DNA of 64,000 bases from Halorubrum aidingense JCM 13560 (GTDB lineage: Archaea > Halobacteriota > Halobacteria > Halobacteriales > Haloferacaceae). The stretch is from contig NZ_AOJI01000024.1 of assembly GCF_000336995.1 (NCBI RefSeq), positions 1 to 64,000 on the forward strand, given 5' to 3'. Below, piece after piece: positions 51,348-60,539 of this stretch. Both the position numbers and the translations under genes were made by a program. The first letter of the stretch is position 1. Every line of letters begins with the position of its first letter. Under the pieces are notes generated by a model. That model was not told the DNA's origin and searched no databases. It worked only from the letters and a program-made list of their open reading frames with translations.

Positions 51348-52673
51348 ATGACAGACAATCACCAATACGAAACCCCTGCTGCAGGGACCCAAAACTGGGA
51401 TGAACCGCTGAACCGCAATTTCGAACGTATCGACACGGACGTCGAAATCCGCGATACCGACGCCAGTCGGTCGAACTACGTCGCCAAGACCGGCGCGAAG
51501 TTCCTCGCGACCGACACCGGAAACGTGTATCTCGGCGACGGTGGGTCGTGGAGTCAGCTCGGAACGATCGGCTCCGGCGGCTCCGCCGGAGGCGGAAGCG
51601 ACGTCGTTTCGCTGCTGTTAGCCGGCCTCGTCGTCGCCGTCGGGAAGAACAACACGAGCCCCCGATCCGTTGACCCCGCCGAGACAGACACGCCGATTCA
51701 GGACGCGCTCGACATCGTGAGCGCCGCTGGTGGCGGTGAGGTGCGGCTCCCGGCAGGCGTCGTCGAGGAGACCGGCCCGATCCGGCCGTACGAGGAGACG
51801 CAAATTCTCGGTCTGGGCGTCGAGATCTCCAAGATCTCGATCACCGACCGGAGCGCGGACGGGATCCTGTTCGATCGAGAATCCGGCGTCAGCCGCGTCA
51901 GACTCGACGGCTTCGCACTAAACGGGCCGGCCGGGACCGGACCGACGGGAGTCGCTATTCACCACACCAACAGAGACACCCAAGACCTCCTCGTCGGCCG
52001 ACTGCTGTTCTGGGGATGGAACAACTCGGTCTACCGCGTCGACGAGGGCGTCGGCCCGTTCCAGTGTCGCCACGAACAGCTCACCATCTACGAGTGTGAC
52101 GCCGGTGACCAAGACGGACTGTTCGAGTTCCGCTCGTGGTACGGCCCTGCGAACTGGTTCGGTACCATCGCGGCCTACCCGAGCGCGAACGTGAGCGGGC
52201 AGAACACCACCGTGTTCTTCTCACGCGGCGGGACCCAAACCGTCGACTACCTCACGATGGGCGGTTCGGCCGGTGTGGCCATCGATCAGACGTGGGACAG
52301 CGTCATCGAGTTCGGCAACGTCCATTGGGAGCCCACGTCGAACCCGACAAACCCGTCGGCGATCATCCGCCTGCGCGGCCACGGCACAGCCGTCATCGAC
52401 ACGGTCAAGCACGTCACCGGCGTCGCCGACTACGTCTACGAACTCGGATACGACGACTACAACGGTCGCGGCCCGGGCAGGAAGATCCTCGGCCCGTACA
52501 TCGAACTCGGTGCAGCCGCAGACATCACCGGCGGTATCGTCAATCTCGCCGCCCCGGTCGATCCAGCCGAACCGTCGCTGTATCAGGGATCTCCCGACGA
52601 CGTGACGGTCACGCACAACGAGGGCTCGACCGGCGGGTTCCGCGCACTTGGAACTGCTGGAACCGGGTTCTGA
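51348..52673 (+). CDS. Beta-helix protein with viral-tail-like N-terminus
   Basis: 441 residues from the ATG at 51348. Residues 1-70 (HQYETPAAGTQNWDEPLNRN, RIDTDVEIRDTDASRSNYVA and KFLATDTGNVYLGDGGSWSQ) look like the N-terminal module of haloviral tail-fibre or surface pectate-lyase-like proteins. A hydrophobic GxG-rich segment follows (DVVSLLLAGLVVAVGKN), then a right-handed beta-helix (DALDIVSAAGGGEVRLPAGV, ISITDRSADGILFDRESGVS, VDEGVGPFQCRHEQLTIYEC). No signal peptide. Its beta-helix shares long stretches with the lipoprotein at 54948. It starts 2 bp after the LamG gene, so probably co-transcribed. Confidence 0.8.
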   Translation: MTDNHQYETPAAGTQNWDEPLNRNFERIDTDVEIRDTDASRSNYVAKTGAKFLATDTGNVYLGDGGSWSQLGTIGSGGSAGGGSDVVSLLLAGLVVAVGKNNTSPRSVDPAETDTPIQDALDIVSAAGGGEVRLPAGVVEETGPIRPYEETQILGLGVEISKISITDRSADGILFDRESGVSRVRLDGFALNGPAGTGPTGVAIHHTNRDTQDLLVGRLLFWGWNNSVYRVDEGVGPFQCRHEQLTIYECDAGDQDGLFEFRSWYGPANWFGTIAAYPSANVSGQNTTVFFSRGGTQTVDYLTMGGSAGVAIDQTWDSVIEFGNVHWEPTSNPTNPSAIIRLRGHGTAVIDTVKHVTGVADYVYELGYDDYNGRGPGRKILGPYIELGAAADITGGIVNLAAPVDPAEPSLYQGSPDDVTVTHNEGSTGGFRALGTAGTGF

Positions 52674-52739
52674 TCCGGGGTGACTGCTTTCCGAAATGAG
52701 GGATTAAGTACGGACCTCTCGCAGTAATAAGCACCCAGT

Positions 52740-53855
52740 ATGGCTGGCGATTCCCCATCGACCGATCTCCTTGTCCACTCCCGCTATCGCACACGTGGAA
52801 TGGTTCGTTCGCTCCGACAGACCCTCGCTAAATTCGGAGTCATCGAGCGCATGGCATGGCACGCCGGTGAGTGGCTTCATATGCGGACGCCGTCCAGTCA
52901 GCATTACCCCGATCCGGTCGACGTGACCGGGCGATACGACCGCGAAACGGTGCCGTCCTATCCCGTCGACGCCGACAGTCCACCGTCGAACTTCGAGGCG
53001 GTCAGCGGCATCAATCCCGTCGTAACGGCGGCGGACGTGACTGATTTCGGTCGAACTGACTGCGTCGCCGACCCGTTTCTATTTATCACGGAGACTGGCC
53101 GCTGGCATCTCTTTTTCGAGGTCTATACGCACAACCGAACGCCGACGGCGGCGATTGCGCACGCGGAGAGCGACGACGGCTACGACTGGACCTACGACCG
53201 AGTCGTTCTCGAAACCGACGAACACCTCTCGTATCCGTACGTGTTCCGGTGGGAAGGCGACCACTACATGATTCCCGATCGGTGGGCGAAAGAGCTGGGA
53301 CCGGCGCCGGTGACGCTGTATCGTGCCGAATCGTTCCCGGAGACGTGGACACCGGTGGCTGATCTCGTCACGCCAGAGACGCCGCTACACGATTTCAGCG
53401 TCTTTCGCTGGGAGGATCGCTGGTGGGGAATCCTCGGTGACGGGACGGACCTCTACGCGTACTACAGCGACGATCTCGAATCACCGGCATGGACACCTCA
53501 CGAAGCGAATCCGATCGTTGAGGACCGCCCGAAGGCCGCCCGTCCCGGAGGGCGACCGCTCGTGTTCGAGGATCGGATTCTCGCGTTTTATCAGGACTGT
53601 GCGAACCGGTACGGCGAGCAAATCCACGCGTACGAAATCACTGAACTGACGCCCACGAATTACGAGGACCGTCAGCGGGGTGACGGTCCCGCCGTGGCGC
53701 CCCCGGGGGGACTCGGGTGGAACTCCGGGGCGATACACCAGGTCGATCCGTGGTTCGACGGCGACGGATGGCACTGCGCGGTCGACGGGAATCTCGGGCT
53801 GGGATACCAAGTGTTCGGCGAGCACCACTGGGCGATCGGGATCTATCGGGCGTGA
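52740..53855 (+). CDS. Glucosamine inositolphosphorylceramide transferase-like (GINT1-type) protein
   Basis: 371 residues. After ~90 residues of N-terminal, a five-bladed beta-propeller-like domain appears: GINPVVTAADVTDFGRTDCV, ADPFLFITETGRWHLFFEVY, AIAHAESDDGYDWTYDRVVL, EHLSYPYVFRWEGDHYMIPD, YRAESFPETWTPVADLVTPE, VFRWEDRWWGILGDGTDLYA. This series is the family annotated as GINT1-like / glycosyl hydrolase 43-type five-bladed propeller, found within bacterial polysaccharide loci. It probably participates in glycan transfer or modification; that role is inferred. No signal peptide. Confidence 0.75.
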   Translation: MAGDSPSTDLLVHSRYRTRGMVRSLRQTLAKFGVIERMAWHAGEWLHMRTPSSQHYPDPVDVTGRYDRETVPSYPVDADSPPSNFEAVSGINPVVTAADVTDFGRTDCVADPFLFITETGRWHLFFEVYTHNRTPTAAIAHAESDDGYDWTYDRVVLETDEHLSYPYVFRWEGDHYMIPDRWAKELGPAPVTLYRAESFPETWTPVADLVTPETPLHDFSVFRWEDRWWGILGDGTDLYAYYSDDLESPAWTPHEANPIVEDRPKAARPGGRPLVFEDRILAFYQDCANRYGEQIHAYEITELTPTNYEDRQRGDGPAVAPPGGLGWNSGAIHQVDPWFDGDGWHCAVDGNLGLGYQVFGEHHWAIGIYRA

Positions 53856-53891
53856 CGAGAAGCCCCCAGAGGTGGCGGACGAGGGACGTTC

Positions 53892-54902
53892 CTAATGCGT
53901 GGGGTCCCGCGTAGCGATACCTTCCAAGAATCCGATCCCGTAGCAGGTGTACTGCGCCGCGAGCATGACCGGGACAAGCAACGCCGACAGAGTTCGCCGT
54001 TCGCGATACACCTGAGCGGTCGCGTACGCACTCACAAGCAGGAACGAGGCGAACAGCAGCGGGACGTACCGCGGCTTTCGAGACGTCAGATCGATCGCCG
54101 CGGCGAGTGTCCCGCAGCCGAGTGCCACCGACGGTAGCGCGGAGTACCATCGGATGATCTTCCCGTGGCGGCGCTGGATGCGGGCCATCGCGTAGCCGTA
54201 CGAGCGGCTCTTTTTGCAGTACGCACCGAGGTTGGCCGAGAGGTGGTGCGAGACGGCGATCGACGGATCGAAGACGAACCGATACCCGTCTTCCGACAGC
54301 CGGAAGTGGAACTCGGCGTCCTCACCGACGTTGACCGCGTCATCGTAGCGGTACGAGTCGAAAACCGTCGCGTCGTACATGACGTTACACGCCGCGACCG
54401 AGCGGACGGTGCGGACCTCGTCGATCGCATGGGACTGTGGTGAGCCGCCGGATCCGAAGACGGTCCCCTGGACGCTACCGACCAGTTTACTGAACCACGG
54501 ATCGTCTGCGAACGGCCGGTTCGGACCTCCGACGCCGACGATACGCTCGTCGTGTTGGCTTTCGATACGGTCGACGTGCGATCGGAGCCACGTTGCGGGA
54601 ACCGCACAGTCCGAGTCGGTGAAGGCGACGTAGTCACCGGTCGCGACGTCGACCCCGTGGTTTCGGCACGCGCCGATAGTTCCCCCGTCGACGACGCGGA
54701 ACGTCGCATCGAACTCGGCGACTATCGTTTCAGTGCCGTCACTACTTCCCCCGTCGACGACGATCACTTCGTACCGATCGGTCGGGTACGTCTGCTCGGC
54801 GAGCGAAGACAGCGTCTCTCCGATGGTCGCCTCGGAGTTGTAGGTGACGACGACGACCGACACCAGCGGGTCGGAAGCGCCAGCAGATGGCTGGTTTGAC
54901 AC
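53892..54902 (-). CDS. Glycosyltransferase family 2, with membrane segments at the C-terminus
   Basis: 336 residues (GTG start at 54902). The GT-A fold starts PLVSVVVVTYNSEATIGETL, with VIVVDGGSSDGTETI, GACRNHGVDVATGDYVAFTD and the DxD-type SDCAVPATWLRSHV; FHFRLSEDGYRFVFDPSIAV and SHHLSANLGAYCKKSRSYGY close the catalytic domain. Two or three hydrophobic segments follow (VALGCGTLAAAI, YVPLLFASFLLVSAYAT, VPVMLAAQYTCYGIG). It transfers a sugar to a lipid carrier or glycan. It is convergent with the GINT1-like gene (36 bp). Confidence 0.88.
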   Translation of the reverse strand: MSNQPSAGASDPLVSVVVVTYNSEATIGETLSSLAEQTYPTDRYEVIVVDGGSSDGTETIVAEFDATFRVVDGGTIGACRNHGVDVATGDYVAFTDSDCAVPATWLRSHVDRIESQHDERIVGVGGPNRPFADDPWFSKLVGSVQGTVFGSGGSPQSHAIDEVRTVRSVAACNVMYDATVFDSYRYDDAVNVGEDAEFHFRLSEDGYRFVFDPSIAVSHHLSANLGAYCKKSRSYGYAMARIQRRHGKIIRWYSALPSVALGCGTLAAAIDLTSRKPRYVPLLFASFLLVSAYATAQVYRERRTLSALLVPVMLAAQYTCYGIGFLEGIATRDPTH

Positions 54903-54947
54903 GAGTGTATCTCTGACTGCGTTTGAATAATGGTGTCGGTGACTCGT

Positions 54948-56108
54948 TCAGCCCAGACCCTGTCCAGCAGAGCCTAGCACGCGGAGGCTCCCCGTTCCCG
55001 ACGGTCCGGTCACGTCGACGTCTGACGAGCGGCCGAAATACCACGAGCGGCGGTCGGGATCGAGCCGGCCGGAGACGTGTATGGTGTTCCGCTGAATCGT
55101 CCCGCGACCGCTCACAGAGCCGGACAGGACCGCGTCACCGGCCCCTTCGCTGAGTTCGTACACGTACCGGACCGCCTCCGAGTCGACGAGCACGTCGTCG
55201 AACCGAGTCGCTCCGTTGGGACCGATGCGAACGAGAGAGCGAGGAACGGTTCGCTGCCCGGTCGGTTCGTAGTGGAGTCGGCCGACACGGAGGCGACCGT
55301 TCTGGGAGTCTACGAGCCGCCCGGCCGTCGTCCCCGTCGTGATGTCACCGACTGTGAGCTCGCCGCCACGCTGGTGTAACAGCACGCTGTTGGCCCCGCT
55401 GCGAGCGGCCGACGGATAGGCGACGATAGTGCCGAACCAGTTGGCCGGCCCGTACGAGGAGCGCCACTCGATCAGTGCCCGCTCATCGCCGGCGTCACAC
55501 TCGTCCATCCGGAGAAAGTCGTGGCGACACTGGAACGGGCCGACGCCCTCGTCGACGCGGTAGACCGAGTTGTTCCACGCCCAGCAGTAGAGCCGACCGA
55601 CGTAGAAGTCCGCGGGATCGCTCACCGGGTCGGTACCGTTATCACAGAAGTGAATCGCCACACCGGAGGACGACTGCTGACCCGGTCCGCGTAGTTCGAA
55701 GCCGTCGAGCTGGACACGGCTTGCGCGGGGCGATCGGTCGAACCGGATGCCGTCGGTGTCCGGCTGGGTGATCTGGAGGACCGAGACGTTCATCCCGTAG
55801 CCGTATATGCCGGTGTTCCGGTGTGGACGAACCGGCCCCCGTTCGCGGACGATTCCCGGCGGCAGATAGACACGGCCGCCTGATTCGGCGACGAAGTCGA
55901 GCGCGTCTTGAACCGGCGTCTCGGTCTCAGTCGGCTCGATGGCCGTGGTCTCAAGATCGCGTCCGATGGCGACGATGTGACCACGGGTCAGCGGTTCGGG
56001 TGGCGGTGTAGACATCTGGTCACCCCATCCCGAACAGCCTGCAGTCGCCGACGCAAGCATTACCGCGAGATATGAACGCCGATCCAGTGGGCTGGTCACG
56101 GCGGCCAC
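54948..56108 (-). CDS. Beta-helix lipoprotein, homologue of the 51348 protein
   Basis: 386 residues from GTG at 56108. DRRSYLAVMLASATAGC is a signal with lipobox (the twin Arg suggests the Tat path), so it is surface-anchored. The body is a right-handed beta-helix beginning PVQDALDFVAESGGRVYLPP, with VLQITQPDTDGIRFDRSPRA, NNSVYRVDEGVGPFQCRHDF, and ECDAGDERALIEWRSSYGPA (and WFGTI), directly matching the protein at 51348. It lacks the tail-fibre-like N-terminus. The active site is not clear; it could be a lyase or carbohydrate-binding protein. Confidence 0.82.
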   Translation of the reverse strand: MAAVTSPLDRRSYLAVMLASATAGCSGWGDQMSTPPPEPLTRGHIVAIGRDLETTAIEPTETETPVQDALDFVAESGGRVYLPPGIVRERGPVRPHRNTGIYGYGMNVSVLQITQPDTDGIRFDRSPRASRVQLDGFELRGPGQQSSSGVAIHFCDNGTDPVSDPADFYVGRLYCWAWNNSVYRVDEGVGPFQCRHDFLRMDECDAGDERALIEWRSSYGPANWFGTIVAYPSAARSGANSVLLHQRGGELTVGDITTGTTAGRLVDSQNGRLRVGRLHYEPTGQRTVPRSLVRIGPNGATRFDDVLVDSEAVRYVYELSEGAGDAVLSGSVSGRGTIQRNTIHVSGRLDPDRRSWYFGRSSDVDVTGPSGTGSLRVLGSAGQGLG

Positions 56109-56367
56109 CTACGACGGAATCGGAGGAACACACGTCCCGCCATACTTCCCCAACCATTATAAATCGTCGCTGCCGGGCTGTGAACTCCCCGGTCCACCGC
56201 CACTGATGGGAGAGACTGTTCGAGACGCGTTCGTCGGTGGTCGCGGGACGCCACGGTAAGTGAATCATAACCGTTCGTGTCCTGGATTTTCCCGGAAAGC
56301 ATAACAGTCCCCCCAGTAGTTAGTTAGACGAACTTACTGCTGCGACGACTCGTGGCGGCATGGTACT

Positions 56368-57606
56368 ATGACAGACAACCGGAACACCCAGACAGATGCG
56401 GACACGGAGACAGCGAGGGGTTCATACCGCGTCCTCGGCTGTGCGTTTGAACACCCGAATCACGTGTTCCAAGTCCGGACTCCGTTTAACCACCGCTCGT
56501 TCGACGCGCTCAACGCTACCGGGGTGGACCTCGATGTGGTGTCACCGACGCCGTTTGCGCCACCAGTGGGACCGTACTCGGACTACCGACACGTCCCGAA
56601 GACGGAACAGTGGGGCTCCTATCGAGTTCATTACCCCCGATTCCTGTACATGCTGCCCAAGAAGTACTTCTATCACGTCTCGGGGAACTCCGCACAAAAG
56701 CGCGTGACGAGGTACGTCGAACGGACCTTCGAGACGCCCCATGACGTCGTCCAGACCTGCGGATTCTATCTCGACGGCTACGCCAGCCTCGAATACTGCC
56801 GAAAGCACGACATTCCGTTGGTCGCGCTCTCACACGCCGGTGATTTGAAAAACTTCGATCGCTTCAACAAGACGGTCCAGTCGCAGATCCGCGAGACGAT
56901 CGACTACTGTTCGGCCGTCTTGACCGTCAGCGACGAACTCGCAGACGTCGCCAGACGCTTTGCGCCCGCCAGCAAGGTGACGACGCTCCCCATCGGCGAA
57001 GACCCAGAAAAGTATCCGACGGACCGCCGGGAGGCGATCCGGCGAGAACTCGGCATCGCTCCCGAGACGAAGCTACTGCTGTTCGTCGGGCGCTTCGAGG
57101 AGGAGAAAGGGGTCCGCGAGTTGGTCGCCGCGCTCGAGGCGCTGGACCGCGACGACGTGGCCGTTGCCGCCGTCGGTCACGGCGGCGCGCTGCGTTGGTG
57201 GTTCCTCGAGCAGTTGGGTGAGCTGTCGCACCCGTCGCACGCCTACTGGGAGTTGGACCCCATCGCGGTCCGTCGGCTCCACGTGGCATCGGATCTGCTT
57301 GTCCTCCCGAGCCATTTCGAGGCTCGACCAACGGTCATTTACGAAGCAATGGCCGCGAAGACACCCGTGTTGGCGTCGAACGTCGGCGGCATTCCGGAGA
57401 TGATCGTCGACGGCGAGACGGGGGTGTTGACGCCCGCGAGCGACGCCGATCGGTTGCGAAAGGCCTTGGAGTACCTCCTTGATGATCCCGAGCGGCTCCG
57501 AACGATGGGTGCGGCCGGCCATCAGCGGCTGCTCGACCAAGAGTGGACCTGGACACACCACGCTCACCAACTTTCCGAGATTCACAGAGAGGTTATGAAT
57601 GAATAA
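56368..57606 (+). CDS. Glycosyltransferase family 4 (first of two paralogues)
   Basis: 412 residues, GT-B fold. N-terminal half: VFQVRTPFNHRSFDALNATG, PHDVVQTCGFYLDGYASLEY; C-terminal half: VTTLPIGEDPEKYPTDRREA, KLLLFVGRFEEEKGVRELVA, SHFEARPTVIYEAMAAKTPV then LASNVGGIPEMIVDGETGVL, the EX7E motif of GT4 retaining enzymes. Its sequence is close to the protein at 58546 throughout. No membrane helices. It has 259 bp of AT-rich upstream DNA. Sugar donor unknown. Confidence 0.9.
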   Translation: MTDNRNTQTDADTETARGSYRVLGCAFEHPNHVFQVRTPFNHRSFDALNATGVDLDVVSPTPFAPPVGPYSDYRHVPKTEQWGSYRVHYPRFLYMLPKKYFYHVSGNSAQKRVTRYVERTFETPHDVVQTCGFYLDGYASLEYCRKHDIPLVALSHAGDLKNFDRFNKTVQSQIRETIDYCSAVLTVSDELADVARRFAPASKVTTLPIGEDPEKYPTDRREAIRRELGIAPETKLLLFVGRFEEEKGVRELVAALEALDRDDVAVAAVGHGGALRWWFLEQLGELSHPSHAYWELDPIAVRRLHVASDLLVLPSHFEARPTVIYEAMAAKTPVLASNVGGIPEMIVDGETGVLTPASDADRLRKALEYLLDDPERLRTMGAAGHQRLLDQEWTWTHHAHQLSEIHREVMNE

Positions 57607-58549
57607 CGGCACGGAGACGTCGCCGACGGACGCGCCGCGCGTCAGCGTCATTATCCCGACGTACAATCGGGCCGAGACACTCGCGCGTGCCGTCGACAGC
57701 GCCCTCGCCCAGACGGTCGACGACATCGAGGTGCTGGTCGTCGACGACGGGAGTACCGACGGGACACAGGCGTTGATCGAGGACGGTGAGGATCCGCGGG
57801 TCCGGTATCTCGCACACGACACCAACCGCGGTGTGAGCGCTGCCCGGAACACCGGCGTCGAGGCCGCTCGCGGCGACTACGTCGCCTTTCTCGACTCCGA
57901 CGACGAATGGCTTCCCCGGAAGCTCGACCGCCAGCTCTCGGTGCTGGACGACCGGGGCGAGGGGTGGGTCGGCGTGTACTGCGACATCGTCTCGACCGGA
58001 CTCTCGGTGGGCGGACGGATCGCCGGCGCCGCTTCGGAGGCAGTCTTCCGCTCGCGCGCCCCTCGTGAGGGAGGCCAGGAGTTAGCTGAAGCGTTGCTAT
58101 CGATGCAGGTGTTCATGGGGCCAGGGTCGACGCTGCTGGTCGAACGCGACGTCATCACTTCGACCGGCGGCTTCGACGAGGGGCTCTCGATCTACGAAGA
58201 CTGGGACCTCGTTCTCCGAGTGTTGTCCGTCGGCAAGCTCGCATACGTCGACGAACCCCTCGCCGTGACGCACTTCACGGGTGATGCGCCGGCGGAGGCG
58301 TACGTCGCAAACGATCAGCGGTACCTCGAACGGAACGCCGAACTGGTCGCGACCCTCGAACGTCGTGGAGTTCCGGTGCGCCAAGTCCATCAGATGGGGC
58401 TCGTCGGACACTTCCTCTCCGAGGGTCGGTTCGGCGAGGCTACGGCGTGGCTCGACGCGTCGATGCTTCTGCGTCCACGGAACCTCATTCGGCTGGCTTT
58501 CTGGTCGGCGTTGGGGCTGCGAGTGCTCGCCTCTGGGAGGTCACAATGA
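57599..58549 (+). CDS. Glycosyltransferase family 2
   Basis: 316 residues. GT-A fold: PRVSVIIPTYNRAETLARAV, VLVVDDGSTDGTQALIEDGE, GVSAARNTGVEAARGDYVAF with DSDDEWLPRKLDRQLSVLDD (DxD). Start ATG lies 8 bp inside the upstream GT4 gene, and its stop overlaps the ATG of the next GT4 gene (ATGA). There is a hydrophobic stretch only at the very end (IRLAFWSALGLRVLA). Acts with the flanking GT4 enzymes, presumably adding successive sugars. Confidence 0.9.
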   Translation: MNNGTETSPTDAPRVSVIIPTYNRAETLARAVDSALAQTVDDIEVLVVDDGSTDGTQALIEDGEDPRVRYLAHDTNRGVSAARNTGVEAARGDYVAFLDSDDEWLPRKLDRQLSVLDDRGEGWVGVYCDIVSTGLSVGGRIAGAASEAVFRSRAPREGGQELAEALLSMQVFMGPGSTLLVERDVITSTGGFDEGLSIYEDWDLVLRVLSVGKLAYVDEPLAVTHFTGDAPAEAYVANDQRYLERNAELVATLERRGVPVRQVHQMGLVGHFLSEGRFGEATAWLDASMLLRPRNLIRLAFWSALGLRVLASGRSQ

Positions 58550-59769
58550 CGGATTCGAGCTATACCGGCGAGAGGGGTGAGCCGTACAGAGTGTTGGGCT
58601 GTTGTATTCATCACCAGAGCCACGCGCTTCCGGTTCGATCACCCTTTAACCACCGTTCGTTCGACGCGTTGAACCGCACTGACGCGGAGGTCGATCTCGT
58701 CGTGCCGACGCCGTTTGCCCCGCCAGCGGGTCCGTACTCGGAATACGCCCGAGTCCCGCAAACCGAGCGGTGGGGGACGTACGTCGCCCACTACCCCCGA
58801 TTCTGGTACCTAGTGCCCAAGCGATTCCTCTACCACGTCTCGGGAGACTCCATCCAGAAACGCGTCACGCCGTACATCGAGCGCACGTTCGAGACGCCAC
58901 ACGACATCGTTCACGTCTCGGACATCTATCTCGACGGCTACGGCATGTTGAAGTACTGCCGCCGGCACGACCTGCCGCTGGTCGTCAACAGCCACGCGGT
59001 CGATCTCCACAACTACGAATCCTTCAATAAAGGCGCAAAAAAACGCCTCCGGGAGACAATCGAGTACGCGTCGCGTATCCTCGTGGTCAGTGACGAACTC
59101 GCCGGCGTCGCCAAGCGGTTTACATCCGAAGACAAGATCCTCACGGTCCCGATCGGCGAGGACCCCACGAAGTTCCCGACCGACCGCCGCGAGCAGATCC
59201 GCGCGGAGCTCGGTATCGATCCCGAAACGAAGGTGCTGTTGTCGGTCGGCGCCTACTCGGAACAAAAGGGGATTCGAGAGCTGGTTAGCGCAGTGAACGC
59301 ACTCGATCGCCAAGACGTGCTGCTCGTCACGGTCGGCCACGAGGGGGACCTCCGCTGGTGGCTGCTCGATCAGCTCGGGGAGTCACCGCATCCCACACGC
59401 TCGTTTTGGCAGCTCGATCCCGTCGCACTTCGACGCTGGCATATCGCCGCCGACGCGCTCGTTCACCCGAGCTGGCAAGAAGGCCGTCCGACAGTCATCT
59501 ACGAGGCAATGGCGGCGAAGACCCCGGTCGTGGCGTCGAACGTCGGCGGCATCCCGGAGATGGTCGTCGATGGCGAAACGGGGGTCTTAGTGCCGCCACA
59601 CGATCCCGACCGACTGCGAGCGGCGCTCGAGACGCTCTTAGACGACCCCGACCGAATGCGGGCGATGGGAGACGCCGGCCACCAGCGGCTCGTCGACCAG
59701 CAGTGGACCTGGCAGCACCACGCCCGACGGCTCAACGAGATTCACCGCGAGGTGATGGCGGAATGGTGA
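58546..59769 (+). CDS. Glycosyltransferase family 4 (second paralogue)
   Basis: 407 residues from ATG at 58546. Near-copy of the protein at 56368: LPVRSPFNHRSFDALNRTDA, YLVPKRFLYHVSGDSIQKRV, LTVPIGEDPTKFPTDRREQI, SYSEQKGIRELVSAV-like GAYSEQKGIRELVSAVNAL, EGRPTVIYEAMAAKTPVVAS and NVGGIPEMVVDGETGVLVPP. The EX7E motif is intact. The donor pocket (C-terminal half) is more conserved than the N-terminal acceptor side, so the two paralogues may take different acceptors; inference. Confidence 0.9.
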   Translation: MTDSSYTGERGEPYRVLGCCIHHQSHALPVRSPFNHRSFDALNRTDAEVDLVVPTPFAPPAGPYSEYARVPQTERWGTYVAHYPRFWYLVPKRFLYHVSGDSIQKRVTPYIERTFETPHDIVHVSDIYLDGYGMLKYCRRHDLPLVVNSHAVDLHNYESFNKGAKKRLRETIEYASRILVVSDELAGVAKRFTSEDKILTVPIGEDPTKFPTDRREQIRAELGIDPETKVLLSVGAYSEQKGIRELVSAVNALDRQDVLLVTVGHEGDLRWWLLDQLGESPHPTRSFWQLDPVALRRWHIAADALVHPSWQEGRPTVIYEAMAAKTPVVASNVGGIPEMVVDGETGVLVPPHDPDRLRAALETLLDDPDRMRAMGDAGHQRLVDQQWTWQHHARRLNEIHREVMAEW

Positions 59770-60539
59770 CCGAGCCCGTGTCTGTCGTCGTCCCGTACAG
59801 CCCGCGATACACACCCGAACAGATGCTCGAGGAGGCCAGACAGACGGTAGCCGACCAAACCGTCCCGACAGAGCTCATCGTCGTCGACGACGTGGACACT
59901 GGCCCCGCAGACGCGCGGAATGCCGGCCTTGACCGCGCCGAAACGCGGTACGTGGCGTTTCTGGACGCCGACGACCTGTGGACGAGGGACAAACTCGACC
60001 GGCAGCTCGATCGGATGGCCGAGACGGGTGCGGGACTGTGCGTCCAGGGGTCACCGGGGACGCTCGACGATTTCGTCTACGACGTGTTCGTCGGCGATCT
60101 CTCGGAGGTCACCTCGGCTATCCTCGTCGATACCGAACAGGTGAGCGTCCGCTTCGAGACCGGTCTAGATCGGGGAGAGGACCTCTTGTACGTCCTCGAA
60201 GCCGCCACTGAAGCGGGGGTCTGCTGCTGTCGGGACCTCTTCACGCGTCGCCGCCACGATCGAAGCATGATGGCCACGGAGATGGCCGTCGACACGTATC
60301 TCGACCATGCAAAACGCTTCGGCTACCTCGTGAGCCAGCGGGTTCCGGCGGCACAGCCGTATCTGCCGATCTATTACAACCAGTTGTACACGGACCTCGG
60401 CCGGGCCTGCCACGAAGCGGGCGACTACGACCGCGCGGTCACGTTCTTCTCCCGAGCAGTCCGGATCTCCCCGCACCCCGTCTCGATGCTCGCGCTGGTT
60501 CGGAGCGCGCTCTACCGAGCCGTGCCGTTCGTCCCGTAG
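59763..60539 (+). CDS. Glycosyltransferase family 2, short
   Basis: 258 residues. VTEPVSVVVPYSPRYTPEQM, LIVVDDVDTGPADARNAGLD and YVAFLDADDLWTRDKLDRQL give a compact GT-A N-terminal core with a DADD metal motif. The middle part (RFETGLDRGEDLLYVLEA) has the ED-type catalytic region of GT2, and a TPR-like end (GDYDRAVTFFSRAVRISPHP). Start codon overlaps the upstream GT4 stop; the last 28 bp overlap the convergent membrane gene. It completes the second GT4-GT2 pair. Confidence 0.85.
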   Translation: MVTEPVSVVVPYSPRYTPEQMLEEARQTVADQTVPTELIVVDDVDTGPADARNAGLDRAETRYVAFLDADDLWTRDKLDRQLDRMAETGAGLCVQGSPGTLDDFVYDVFVGDLSEVTSAILVDTEQVSVRFETGLDRGEDLLYVLEAATEAGVCCCRDLFTRRRHDRSMMATEMAVDTYLDHAKRFGYLVSQRVPAAQPYLPIYYNQLYTDLGRACHEAGDYDRAVTFFSRAVRISPHPVSMLALVRSALYRAVPFVP

